DNA of 6,772 nt from Planctomycetota bacterium (GCA_022565195.1 JADFJZ010000077.1:1-6772), one strand, 5' to 3'; positions 1 through 5,616 are shown, counted from the stretch's first letter. The notes: generated by a model not told the origin, from the letters alone. Numbers and translations: made by a program.

Positions 1-537
1 CGTGGCGGCGGAGTGGCGTAGCCGATTCGGTGACCAGCGGTGCGCTTTCCTCCACTCGGCGTGCTTCGCTGCGTCCAGATCGTCGGGCGGCGGAAAGGCC
101 GAGTCGCAGGGAAACTCATCCAAAACAGACAACACCTCCTCATGCAGGTCTGAGAATTCATGCCTCAACACAAAGACTCCAAATTCTAGAGCTGCGTTCG
201 TGATGCAGTGTGGAAACTGCCTTTGATAATCAATACAGTATCGGAAGTTCTCAATTGCCTCTTCCGCACGCCCGACATCCTCGCAGCATTGTGCTTTTTG
301 TAAATAAACAGAAGCGAGCTGAGTACATTCATCTGGATATTGCTCAAGGATTCGATTTAACAACTCAACCGCACCGCGCAGTGCATCCGTTTTCCCCGTC
401 TCTTGTAAATGTAGGGCTTGGATGCGGCAGTACTGAGCCTTATTAAAATCGGTTCGCGACCGTCCAAGCCTTTCGAAGAAGCTGTTTCTCTGTCCTTCAC
501 CCCATCTCTTTTGCCTATACCAGTCGTTATCGCCCAT
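1..537 (-). CDS. TPR-like hypothetical protein, 3' end outside window
   Basis: The frame is open for 179 codons from the ATG at 537 down to the left edge, with no stop, so the gene is truncated by the window. The N-terminus has an aromatic, basic start (W6, Y7, R8, W12), then a 'FFERLGRSR' segment at 20-28 and 'QYCRIQALHLQ' at 35-45. Residues 52-68 and 73-108 look like paired TPR helices (for example LASVYLQKAQCCEDVGRAEE). I recall uncharacterised TPR proteins with this 'WYR..W' start in planctomycetes and other bacteria; their function is unknown to me, but TPRs usually mediate protein-protein contacts. An in-frame ATG at 582 would add 15 residues. I prefer 537 because the W-Y-R start then sits at the N-terminus, though neither start has a clear ribosome binding site. 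No signal peptide is seen, so it is probably cytoplasmic. GC is about 47% across 121-540 but about 67% in 1-120, which is odd within one gene. Confidence 0.72.
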   Translation of the reverse strand, partial: MGDNDWYRQKRWGEGQRNSFFERLGRSRTDFNKAQYCRIQALHLQETGKTDALRGAVELLNRILEQYPDECTQLASVYLQKAQCCEDVGRAEEAIENFRYCIDYQRQFPHCITNAALEFGVFVLRHEFSDLHEEVLSVLDEFPCDSAFPPPDDLDAAKHAEWRKAHRWSPNRLRHSAAT

Positions 538-710
538 GGTGGCAACCAAGCACTGTCCTGAGAAACATCCACGGGAGGGCATGGGTCTGCCCGACCGATC
601 CCCTTTCCAAGGATCTACGAAAAGTGAGCAACATCGCGAGAACCATCTACTGGACGATCAGCAATCATGACCAAACAGGGACGATTGGCCACGGTCCATA
701 GGATCTTACG

Positions 711-739
711 ATTGTAGGCTTTCGCGAGCGCAGAAGCAA
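711..739 (-). promoter_or_regulatory. candidate sigma70-type promoter for the TPR-like gene
   Basis: Read on the minus strand, TTGCTT (734-739) and TACAAT (711-716) are separated by exactly 17 bp. Transcription would start near 704 and leave a leader of about 165 nt before the ATG at 537. The match is to the general sigma70 consensus; planctomycete promoters are poorly characterised, so this is a suggestion only. Confidence 0.33.
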
Positions 740-741
740 TT

Positions 742-769
742 TTGTTTGGACTCCGACTTGCAGTACAAT
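742..769 (+). promoter_or_regulatory. candidate sigma70-type promoter for the secreted-protein gene
   Basis: TTGTTT (742-747) and TACAAT (764-769) are separated by 16 bp. A start near 776 would give a leader of about 60 nt before the ATG at 835. The -10 match is good and the -35 match is weak. It lies directly beside the oppositely oriented candidate at 711-739. Confidence 0.35.
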
Positions 770-819
770 GCCCGCCCCGGGCCAGTGACGGTCGCCGCCT
801 GGGATTCGCGAAGTCGTGC

Positions 820-824
820 GGGAG
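820..824 (+). promoter_or_regulatory. ribosome binding site deciding the start at 835
   Basis: GGGAG lies 10 nt upstream of the ATG at 835. Together with the signal peptide that begins at this ATG, it favours 835 over the in-frame ATG at 742, which would overlap the candidate promoter and put 31 residues in front of the signal peptide. Confidence 0.6.
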
Positions 825-834
825 ATCACGATCC

Positions 835-2583
835 ATGAAATGGACGATCCACGTTCTGATGACTCTGGCGGTGCTTGTCGGCGGTCAATCCGGTGCTGCT
901 GCTGCCGACCCCGTGCGTAGCGAAACCGCCATCCTGTCGGCCATCCCAGCCGACTGCTGGGGCTTTGTGCAGATCAACAATCTGCGGGCTTTGGACGACA
1001 AACTGGTCACGTTTCTGGAGCAAATCAAGCTCCCGCCCATGCGGCTGATCGAGATGCTGCAAGCGCGGCTGAACCTCGGGCCGCGGATCACATACGACGG
1101 CAGCCTCGCCATCGTGTTCACGCCGGCCGACACCCTGGCCGACATGGGCACGCGGACCGTGCTGGTCTTCCCCTGCGCCAGTGTCGAATCGCTGCTGAGC
1201 GATTTCCCGACCGAGAAGATTCGAGACAACCTCTGGCGCGCGGAACTCGTTTGGGGCCCGACCTACGTCGGTCAGCAGGGAGAATTCGCCGTATTCGGAA
1301 CTACGGAACAGGCCGCCAATGCCGTGCTGAACGGCAAGAAGCGGATCAACAAGATCATCACCGGGCCTTTGCTGGAGGAGTTCAAGCGCAGCGACGCCAA
1401 CATCTGGATCAACGTCCAGGCATTCCTCGCCAGCCCAGCCATGAACAGCGCGCCCGCTGAGAACGACCCGTCCGGCGGCAGCGCGTCAATTTTCGGGAGC
1501 GGTTCCGTGCTGGCGATGAATCGCGATACGCTCAAACAGATCGAGTCCGCGCACCTCGGTGTCCATCTCAATGCCGCGCGCATCAAAATCACCGGCACCA
1601 TTCAGCCCGTGCGCGACTCGGTGCTGGCTGCTCTGCTCGAATTCGGGTCGCCCGCGGATCCGTCATTGCTGGCGCTGCTGCCGAACCAGCCGTTCATCGT
1701 CGCCGCCGCAGGCCGGGCCACCGCCGCTCAGGCGCAGATCAAAGCGGCCGAAATCGACAAATTCCTCGATTCCGAAGCGATTGCGAGCGGCACGGACCCC
1801 GAGAAACTCGCGCAATTTCGCCAGGCCTTGCGTTCCGTGATCGGTGCGATCCAGAGCGGCGCCGGGGCGCTGTCCACCCAGCCGCAGAGCCCGGAAGGAC
1901 TGCTCGCCGTCATCGGCGCTTTCAAGCTGACCGATGCCCAGGCCTGGCTCGCAGACGTCCAGAAAGCCGCCGGTCTGCTCGGCGAAGGTTTCTTCGTGAA
2001 CGAGTCGGCCAAACGCTTCTACAACAGCGTTCGCTACCAGCCAAACGCCGACACCATTACCGGCGTGCCGGTTCACCATTTGGTTCTGGATCTCATCGAA
2101 ACGTCAGCCGAAACGCCGGCGCGGAAGATTGATTATTCGGCAGCGCTGGGCCCGGCGAAAAAAGTGATTCAAATCGCCGCGGTGGACAGTCAGACCGTGG
2201 TGGTGTGCGTGGGCGACCATCCGCGCGTCATGGCGGCTTTGATCGCGTCGGCGCGCGGGCAGGCGCCCGGGTTGGACCGCTACACCGGGCTGGCCAAGGT
2301 CAAACCGTTTCTTCCCGGCGACAATAACGTGTTCGTGTTGTTCTCGCCGGAGGAGTTGATCCGCACCGGCCGCACCCTGGCGCGCATGCAGGACAAGGTC
2401 GAATCGTTCGGCTATCAAATGCCGCAGATCGACACGCCGATCGGCGCGACCGTCGCGCGGTCGCCCGCCGGCTGCCGGATTGAAGCAGTCATTCCCATCG
2501 ATCTGGCCGCAGCGCTCAAGTCGATGTTTCTCGATCCCCGCAAGACGCCCTCGGCGATCGATCCCCCGCCCGAAGGAAACTGA
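835..2583 (+). CDS. large secreted hypothetical protein with N-terminal signal peptide
   Basis: The product is 582 residues. Residues 1-24 form a classical signal peptide: K2, then a hydrophobic stretch IHVLMTLAVLVGG, then an A-X-A site with likely cleavage after A24 (GAAAA|DPV). The protein is therefore probably exported across the cytoplasmic membrane. No second hydrophobic helix strong enough for a membrane anchor is obvious. The mature N-terminus (AILSAIPADCWGFVQINNL) resembles uncharacterised exported planctomycete proteins, some of the DUF3352 style; I cannot confirm the family. Similar segments occur in both halves (GEFAVFGTTEQAANAVL and VVVCVGDHPRVMAALIAS, each a strand followed by a helix), which hints at a duplicated fold. 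No catalytic motif is recognised. The tail is proline-rich (SAIDPPPEGN). It is transcribed alone, divergent from the TPR-like gene and convergent with the zinc-ribbon gene. The gene is certain; the function is unknown. Confidence 0.88.
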   Translation: MKWTIHVLMTLAVLVGGQSGAAAADPVRSETAILSAIPADCWGFVQINNLRALDDKLVTFLEQIKLPPMRLIEMLQARLNLGPRITYDGSLAIVFTPADTLADMGTRTVLVFPCASVESLLSDFPTEKIRDNLWRAELVWGPTYVGQQGEFAVFGTTEQAANAVLNGKKRINKIITGPLLEEFKRSDANIWINVQAFLASPAMNSAPAENDPSGGSASIFGSGSVLAMNRDTLKQIESAHLGVHLNAARIKITGTIQPVRDSVLAALLEFGSPADPSLLALLPNQPFIVAAAGRATAAQAQIKAAEIDKFLDSEAIASGTDPEKLAQFRQALRSVIGAIQSGAGALSTQPQSPEGLLAVIGAFKLTDAQAWLADVQKAAGLLGEGFFVNESAKRFYNSVRYQPNADTITGVPVHHLVLDLIETSAETPARKIDYSAALGPAKKVIQIAAVDSQTVVVCVGDHPRVMAALIASARGQAPGLDRYTGLAKVKPFLPGDNNVFVLFSPEELIRTGRTLARMQDKVESFGYQMPQIDTPIGATVARSPAGCRIEAVIPIDLAAALKSMFLDPRKTPSAIDPPPEGN

Positions 2584-2602
2584 ATCCCACCTCAATCGAT
2601 CC

Positions 2603-2630
2603 ACCGCAAAGCGCGCAGAGCAACACGGAG
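2603..2630 (+). repeat. degenerate CGCAGAG-type 9-bp repeat
   Basis: Three consecutive blocks, ACCGCAAAG (2603-2611), CGCGCAGAG (2612-2620) and CAACACGGAG (2621-2630), resemble the cleaner ACCGCAGAG array found on the minus strand at 4673-4699. The block sits 19 bp after the stop of the secreted-protein gene and outside any credible gene. I recall CGCAGAG-rich dispersed repeats in planctomycete and other genomes; a genome-wide count is needed to confirm. Confidence 0.45.
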
Positions 2631-2660
2631 CACACATCAATTTGGGGTTGACGTCCTTCG

Positions 2661-2696
2661 TTTAGCGGCGACCCGCAGGGGAGCGCGTCTTGCTGC
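2661..2696. repeat. hairpin-forming repeat-like block in the convergent gap
   Basis: GACCCGC (2670-2676) and GCGCGTC (2683-2689) can pair with one C-C mismatch around the loop AGGGGA. GCGGC at 2665-2669 and GCTGC at 2692-2696 can extend the pairing if one G-U pair is allowed. The block follows TTTAG and resembles, from memory, a GC-rich dispersed repeat of planctomycete intergenic DNA. It lies between two convergent stop codons, so it could help end transcription, but there is no T-tract on either side and a classical intrinsic terminator is not supported. Confidence 0.35.
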
Positions 2697-2705
2697 AAGG
2701 TGCAA

Positions 2706-3233
2706 TCACAACTGCTCCAGCAGTTTTCGCAGGAACCCCTGATACAGGCCATCCGCCATGCTGCGGACCGCGTCGGGCCGCATGGAATCGACCATCATTT
2801 GCTGAATCTTGCTCTTGGCCTGACGGGCAGCGCCCTTCAACTCCGCGACCAGAGTTTCGGCTCTTTCGAGTTCCGAAACCTGCATCGCCAGCAAGTATCG
2901 GATAATCAAGTCGTTGATCTCCGTCGCATTCAGAGCGGTTTTGTGAGTCGTGGGGCCTTCCCGCTGAGGAGTCACCGTCGGCTGGGGCACTTCTTTCGTT
3001 TCGCGGCCTAAGGCCGCCGCGATTTCCATTGCTTCCTTTTTCAGTCGCTCCGCGGCCGCGCGGGTATCCTCGTCATCCAGCTCCAGCGGAATCTCGTCGA
3101 GTTCACTCTGCGGCGTGGGGATGTACACCGAGTTGTGGCAGTGCGGGCACTTGCCCCGCCGCCCCGCAGCTTTGAGGGGCGCTTTGATCGCGTGGTTGCA
3201 GTGTTCGCAAGTGACCCGAATGTGATCGGACAT
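2706..3233 (-). CDS. small zinc-ribbon protein downstream of der
   Basis: The product is 175 residues. The N-terminal 35 residues form a zinc ribbon with two CxxC knuckles: C9-C12 (CEHC) and C29-C32 (CPHC), separated by a basic, Gly-rich linker (AAGRRGK). This layout is typical of small treble-clef or rubredoxin-like ribbons that bind one zinc ion and contact nucleic acid or protein. After an acidic linker (residues 44-57, SELDEIPLELDDED) come charged helices (58-78) and then a C-terminal helical region (101-175) with alternating hydrophobic and charged residues. No signal peptide or membrane helix is present, so it is probably cytoplasmic. GGAG lies 5 nt before the ATG and directly after the der stop, a good sign of co-translation. 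I recall similar ribbon proteins in planctomycetes but no established role. A link to ribosome assembly is inferred only from the position beside der. Confidence 0.85.
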   Translation of the reverse strand: MSDHIRVTCEHCNHAIKAPLKAAGRRGKCPHCHNSVYIPTPQSELDEIPLELDDEDTRAAAERLKKEAMEIAAALGRETKEVPQPTVTPQREGPTTHKTALNATEINDLIIRYLLAMQVSELERAETLVAELKGAARQAKSKIQQMMVDSMRPDAVRSMADGLYQGFLRKLLEQL

Positions 3234-3238
3234 TGAAT

Positions 3239-3242
3239 CTCC
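3239..3242 (-). promoter_or_regulatory. ribosome binding site of the zinc-ribbon gene
   Basis: On the minus strand GGAG lies 5 nt before the ATG at 3233 and one base after the der stop codon (3244-3246). The whole der to zinc-ribbon spacer is 10 bp, so ribosomes finishing der would sit on this site. This supports a two-gene operon. Confidence 0.65.
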
Positions 3243-3243
3243 G

Positions 3244-4590
3244 CTACGAATCGGCTACGCCGGCCGGCAATGTGTCCCGGCGGCGCGAGCGAAAAACGAG
3301 CCGAATGGGAACTTCCGGGAACGGAAGCTGTTCGCGCAGCCGGTTGAGCAGGAAGCGGCGGTAGTCGTCGCGGATCAAATCCGGCTTGTTGACGAACACG
3401 ACCACTGTCGGCGGAGTCGTGCCGACCTGTGTGCCATAGTAAATCTTGACTGCCTTGTTGCCGCGTCGCGGCGAAGCGCTGCGTTGCTCCTTAGCTGCTT
3501 CGAGCACTTCATTCAGTCGAGCGGTGCCCACGCGCGTGCGGGCCTGCTTGAACAGCGATGTCGCCAGATCGATCGTCGCCAGCACGCCGCGACCCTCTTT
3601 GGCGGTGATGGTCGAGATCGGCGCGTAATCCACTTCCGGCAGCATCTTGGTCAAGTACTCTTCATAATCCGACGTCGAGGCCTGCCCTTTGGCCAGATCC
3701 CACTTGTTGACCACGAGTATGCACGGCTTGTCGTTCTCGGCGATGAAGCTGGCCAGTTTCTTGTCCACTTGGCTGACGGGCTCGGCGGCGTCGATGAACA
3801 AAAGAACCACGTCGGCCCGCGTGATCGAGCGCTGAGCACGCACGAATCCATAAAACTCGATGTCGGTGGCCATTTTGTTCTTTTTGCGCACGCCGGCGGT
3901 ATCGATGACCAGGAGTTGCCGCCCGTCCTTCTCGAAACGCACGTCGACGGCGTCGCGGGTCGTGCCGGGCACCTCGCTGACGATGACGCGCTCTTCGCCC
4001 GCGATGGAATTGATGAACGTGCTCTTGCCGGAGTTCCGCTTGCCGACCACCGCGATTTTCATGACCGGCTCTTTCGCGACGCCGGAGGACAACGGCCCGA
4101 CGACCTTCGCGATGCGCTCGAGCAGTTCCCGCCGCCCGATGTTGTGATGAGCGGAGACCGGCAGAGCCCCGCCGAAGCCGAGCTTGTGGAATTCGCCGAT
4201 CAGCGGCTCGACGTTGAATTGATCAACCTTGTTCGCCACCAGCAGCACACGCCGGTCGTGCCGCCGCAGCAGGCGGGCGACTTCTTCGTCGAGCGGCGTG
4301 ACGCTTTCGCGCGCGTCCACCACGAACAGGATCAGCGCCGCCTGAATGATCGCGTAGCGAATCTGCTGCTCGACGTGGTCGGTGAGGTTGTCGTGGTCCT
4401 CGATGCCGAATCCGCCGGTATCGACCAGCTCGAAATACACGTCATTGACGTTGCACACCGTGCTGACCCGGTCGCGCGTTACACCGGGCGTGGGATCGAC
4501 GATCCCGATCATCCGCCGCGCAATACAATTGAGCAGCGAACTCTTGCCGACGTTCGGCCGGCCTACAATGGCAACAACAGGCAAACTCAT
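3244..4590 (-). CDS. der: ribosome biogenesis GTPase Der (EngA)
   Basis: The product is 448 residues, the usual length for Der, the essential GTPase with two G domains in tandem that acts in late 50S subunit assembly. Domain 1 shows GRPNVGKS (10-17), PGVTRD (35-40), DTGG (57-60), NKVD (120-123) and SAH (146-148). Domain 2 shows GKRNSGKS (183-190), PGTTRD (208-213), DTAG (230-233) and NKWD (295-298). A KH-like domain follows from about 355 (VKIYYGTQVG, PTVVVFVN, YRRFLLNRLRE, PIRLVFR). The second P-loop reads KRNSGKS rather than the RPNVGKS of well-studied Der proteins but keeps the invariant G-K-S. G5 of domain 2 appears as TITAKEG rather than the common SAK form. The start at 4590 is fixed by the conserved MSLPVVAIVGRPNVGKS opening. 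No Shine-Dalgarno precedes it; the leader is made of tandem repeats. The zinc-ribbon gene follows after 10 bp. Confidence 0.97.
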   Translation of the reverse strand: MSLPVVAIVGRPNVGKSSLLNCIARRMIGIVDPTPGVTRDRVSTVCNVNDVYFELVDTGGFGIEDHDNLTDHVEQQIRYAIIQAALILFVVDARESVTPLDEEVARLLRRHDRRVLLVANKVDQFNVEPLIGEFHKLGFGGALPVSAHHNIGRRELLERIAKVVGPLSSGVAKEPVMKIAVVGKRNSGKSTFINSIAGEERVIVSEVPGTTRDAVDVRFEKDGRQLLVIDTAGVRKKNKMATDIEFYGFVRAQRSITRADVVLLFIDAAEPVSQVDKKLASFIAENDKPCILVVNKWDLAKGQASTSDYEEYLTKMLPEVDYAPISTITAKEGRGVLATIDLATSLFKQARTRVGTARLNEVLEAAKEQRSASPRRGNKAVKIYYGTQVGTTPPTVVVFVNKPDLIRDDYRRFLLNRLREQLPFPEVPIRLVFRSRRRDTLPAGVADS

Positions 4591-4596
4591 GGAATA

Positions 4597-4638
4597 GTAA
4601 CGAGTAACGAGTAATCGGTAACCAGTAGTCGGTAGTCA
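4597..4638. repeat. six tandem 7-bp repeats in the der leader
   Basis: On the plus strand six in-phase heptamers follow one another: GTAACGA, GTAACGA, GTAATCG, GTAACCA, GTAGTCG and GTAGTCA. A decayed seventh (GTAGAGT) occupies 4639-4645. The consensus is GTARYNR. The array ends 6 bp from the der start codon, so it forms the part of the transcript where a ribosome binding site would normally be. On the mRNA strand it reads as pyrimidine-rich TTACTCG-like units. It encodes no credible protein. Confidence 0.85.
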
Positions 4639-4672
4639 GTAGAGTAGGTTTGGACCCACCCTTCCCTTTTCG

Positions 4673-4699
4673 CTCTGCGGTCTCTGCGATCTCTGCGGT
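4673..4699. repeat. three tandem 9-bp CGCAGAG repeats in the der leader
   Basis: The plus strand reads CTCTGCGGT, CTCTGCGAT and CTCTGCGGT; on the der mRNA strand these are ACCGCAGAG, ATCGCAGAG and ACCGCAGAG. The array is separated from the 7-bp repeats by about 30 bp. A degenerate relative lies at 2603-2630. If translated on the minus strand it gives a TAEIAETAE pattern that I recall from spurious short ORFs in several bacterial genomes. That suggests a dispersed repeat rather than coding DNA. Confidence 0.75.
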
Positions 4700-4719
4700 A
4701 AACTCTCTTCCCACCGCCC

Positions 4720-4725
4720 AGTATA
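4720..4725 (-). promoter_or_regulatory. possible -10 element upstream of der
   Basis: TATACT on the minus strand is the best -10-like hexamer between der and the upstream gene. No acceptable -35 lies 16-18 bp away: TTGACG exists but with a 23-bp spacer. If used, both repeat arrays would fall in a der leader of about 120 nt. The order could equally be read-through from the gene at 4740-5342. Confidence 0.22.
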
Positions 4726-4739
4726 CCGCTCTGATCCGA

Positions 4740-5342
4740 TTATGGGTACGTCAATTCGCGCTGGACGGGTTTGTGTACGCTGGCGAGCACCTCGGCGGGT
4801 GGTCGGGAGTGATAGCGTGGGTCCGGTGCGATGGCCAGGTGATCGTGCTCGACGGTGTCCGGCTTGGCGAAGAAATCGGCGAAGTGTGCCCCTGCTTCGA
4901 CTTGATCGCCGCCGCCGAAGCCGATCGCCTCCAGCCACCGCCCCACCCGATCCGACGCCTCCGCCGGGTAGCTCAGCACCGTGCATTCGGGCATTTCTGC
5001 CTGCGAATCGCACCCCAGTCGCCAATGCAACACCGCCGGCGGAGCGGAGATCCTGGCCGACTGCTTGAGCGCCTCGAAGTCCGCCCGCGCCGCGTCGGCC
5101 GACGCCCGGTAGAAGACCATGCCCTCCCACACGTTGACATCAAGCCGGCTCAGCCCGCGAAGCGAAAGCTCCCCGTGCGCCGTGGCGTGATGAATCTTGT
5201 ACGCCCGCCCGCCCTTGAACTCCGGCGACCCCAGCAGCACCTCAATCTCCTCCGCCGTGTACCCCACCGCCACCCGCTCGCCGAAGTCGAACACGTACAG
5301 GCCTTGATAGAGTTCCGGATGGTTGAGCGTGGGAAGATTCAT
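4740..5342 (-). CDS. uncharacterised 200-residue protein
   Basis: The product is 200 residues, soluble by appearance, without signal peptide, membrane helix or recognised catalytic motif. It opens with MNLPTLNHPELYQGLYVFDFGERVAV, has YTAEEIEVLLGS at 28-39, YKIHH at 48-52, LSLRGLSRL at 59-67 and FYRASADAARADFEAL at 77-92. The central region holds PPAVLHWRLG (101-110) and LSYPAEASDRVGRWLEAIGF (123-142). I believe similar proteins occur in other planctomycetes but know no function. The codon usage is GC-rich like its neighbours, and the opening residues suit a real N-terminus. The upstream sequence has only a weak GGA, 6 nt before the ATG. It lies between tyrS and der on the same strand, 317 bp after tyrS and 149 bp before der, so operon membership is doubtful in both directions. 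Confidence 0.8.
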   Translation of the reverse strand: MNLPTLNHPELYQGLYVFDFGERVAVGYTAEEIEVLLGSPEFKGGRAYKIHHATAHGELSLRGLSRLDVNVWEGMVFYRASADAARADFEALKQSARISAPPAVLHWRLGCDSQAEMPECTVLSYPAEASDRVGRWLEAIGFGGGDQVEAGAHFADFFAKPDTVEHDHLAIAPDPRYHSRPPAEVLASVHKPVQRELTYP

Positions 5343-5376
5343 GCAACATCCAGCGTCGTAATCTCACCGCTGATGT

Positions 5377-5536
5377 CTTGTTTGCCACCGACTTTAGTCG
5401 GTGGTCAACGGCCGAGAACATTATTTCTTGAGCCGGCTTCAGCCGGGCTTCTCGAAGAGATCAAAAGCCCGGCTAAAGCCGGCTCATGGTGATCTGCAAA
5501 TTCTCTAACCACCAGCTAAAGCTGGTGGCAAACAAG
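5377..5536. repeat. 160-bp two-fold symmetric palindromic element (REP/BIME- or MITE-like)
   Basis: The ends are inverted repeats beginning CTTGTTTGCCACC at 5377 and ending GGTGGCAAACAAG at 5536. Over 29 nt the two ends match at 25 positions. Inside are four short palindromes: CCACCGACT/AGTCGGTGG (5385-5404), CCGGCT/AGCCGG (5433-5446), CCGGCT/AGCCGG (5469-5482) and CCACCAGCT/AGCTGGTGG (5509-5528). The inner two also lie within a longer inverted repeat, 5430-5450 against 5465-5485, 21 nt per arm with one mismatch. All parts share one symmetry centre near 5457. The design resembles REP/BIME clusters or a small non-autonomous element. No transposase or REP-associated tyrosine transposase is in the window, and no clear target duplication is seen at the edges. 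It could also act as a transcript boundary after tyrS. Confidence 0.88.
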
Positions 5537-5597
5537 AGAATATGCTTGTGCGTTTCACGCTTCATGAGAAGTCTTGTAGACCGCTGGGCTATTTTCA

Positions 5598-5616
5598 TTT
5601 GTCCCTACGGGGCAAA
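5598..5616. repeat. hairpin downstream of tyrS
   Basis: TTTGTCCC (5598-5605) pairs with GGGGCAAA (5609-5616) over 8 bp with one G-U pair and a TAC loop. It lies 44 bp after the tyrS stop and is preceded by CCGCTGGGCTATTTTCA. I recall similar hairpins as dispersed repeats in planctomycete intergenic DNA. On the tyrS strand the 3' side reads TGAAAATAG, not a T-tract, so it is not a textbook intrinsic terminator, though it might protect or end the tyrS transcript. Confidence 0.5.

Noticed and set aside
357..572. Minus-strand 71-codon frame overlapping the TPR-like gene
   Set aside because: It is out of frame with the 179-codon open frame that carries TPR-like helices.
742..834. Extended start of the secreted protein at 742
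   Set aside because: It would place 31 Arg-rich residues before an intact signal peptide and begin within the candidate promoter; the GGGAG before 835 fits better.
615..836. Minus-strand open frame of 73 codons between the divergent genes
   Set aside because: It overlaps both candidate promoters and the start of the secreted-protein gene, has no ribosome binding site I can see and no recognisable protein features.
3484..4614. Long plus-strand open frame of 376 codons opposite der
   Set aside because: It is antisense to a certain Der gene with all its G motifs; the translation is rich in His, Asp and Arg, typical of a GC-rich shadow frame.
4720..4756. TTGACG to TATACT promoter upstream of der
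   Set aside because: The spacer is 23 bp, outside the workable range for a sigma70 promoter; only the -10-like hexamer is kept as a weak candidate.
4650..5492. Plus-strand open frame of 280 codons
   Set aside because: It starts in the 9-bp repeat region, runs antisense through the 200-residue gene and ends inside the palindromic element, whose translation gives a repeat-derived PASAG/PAKAG tail.
5377..5536. CRISPR array
   Set aside because: The repeats are palindromes arranged symmetrically around one centre, not direct repeats with regular spacers, and no cas gene is present.
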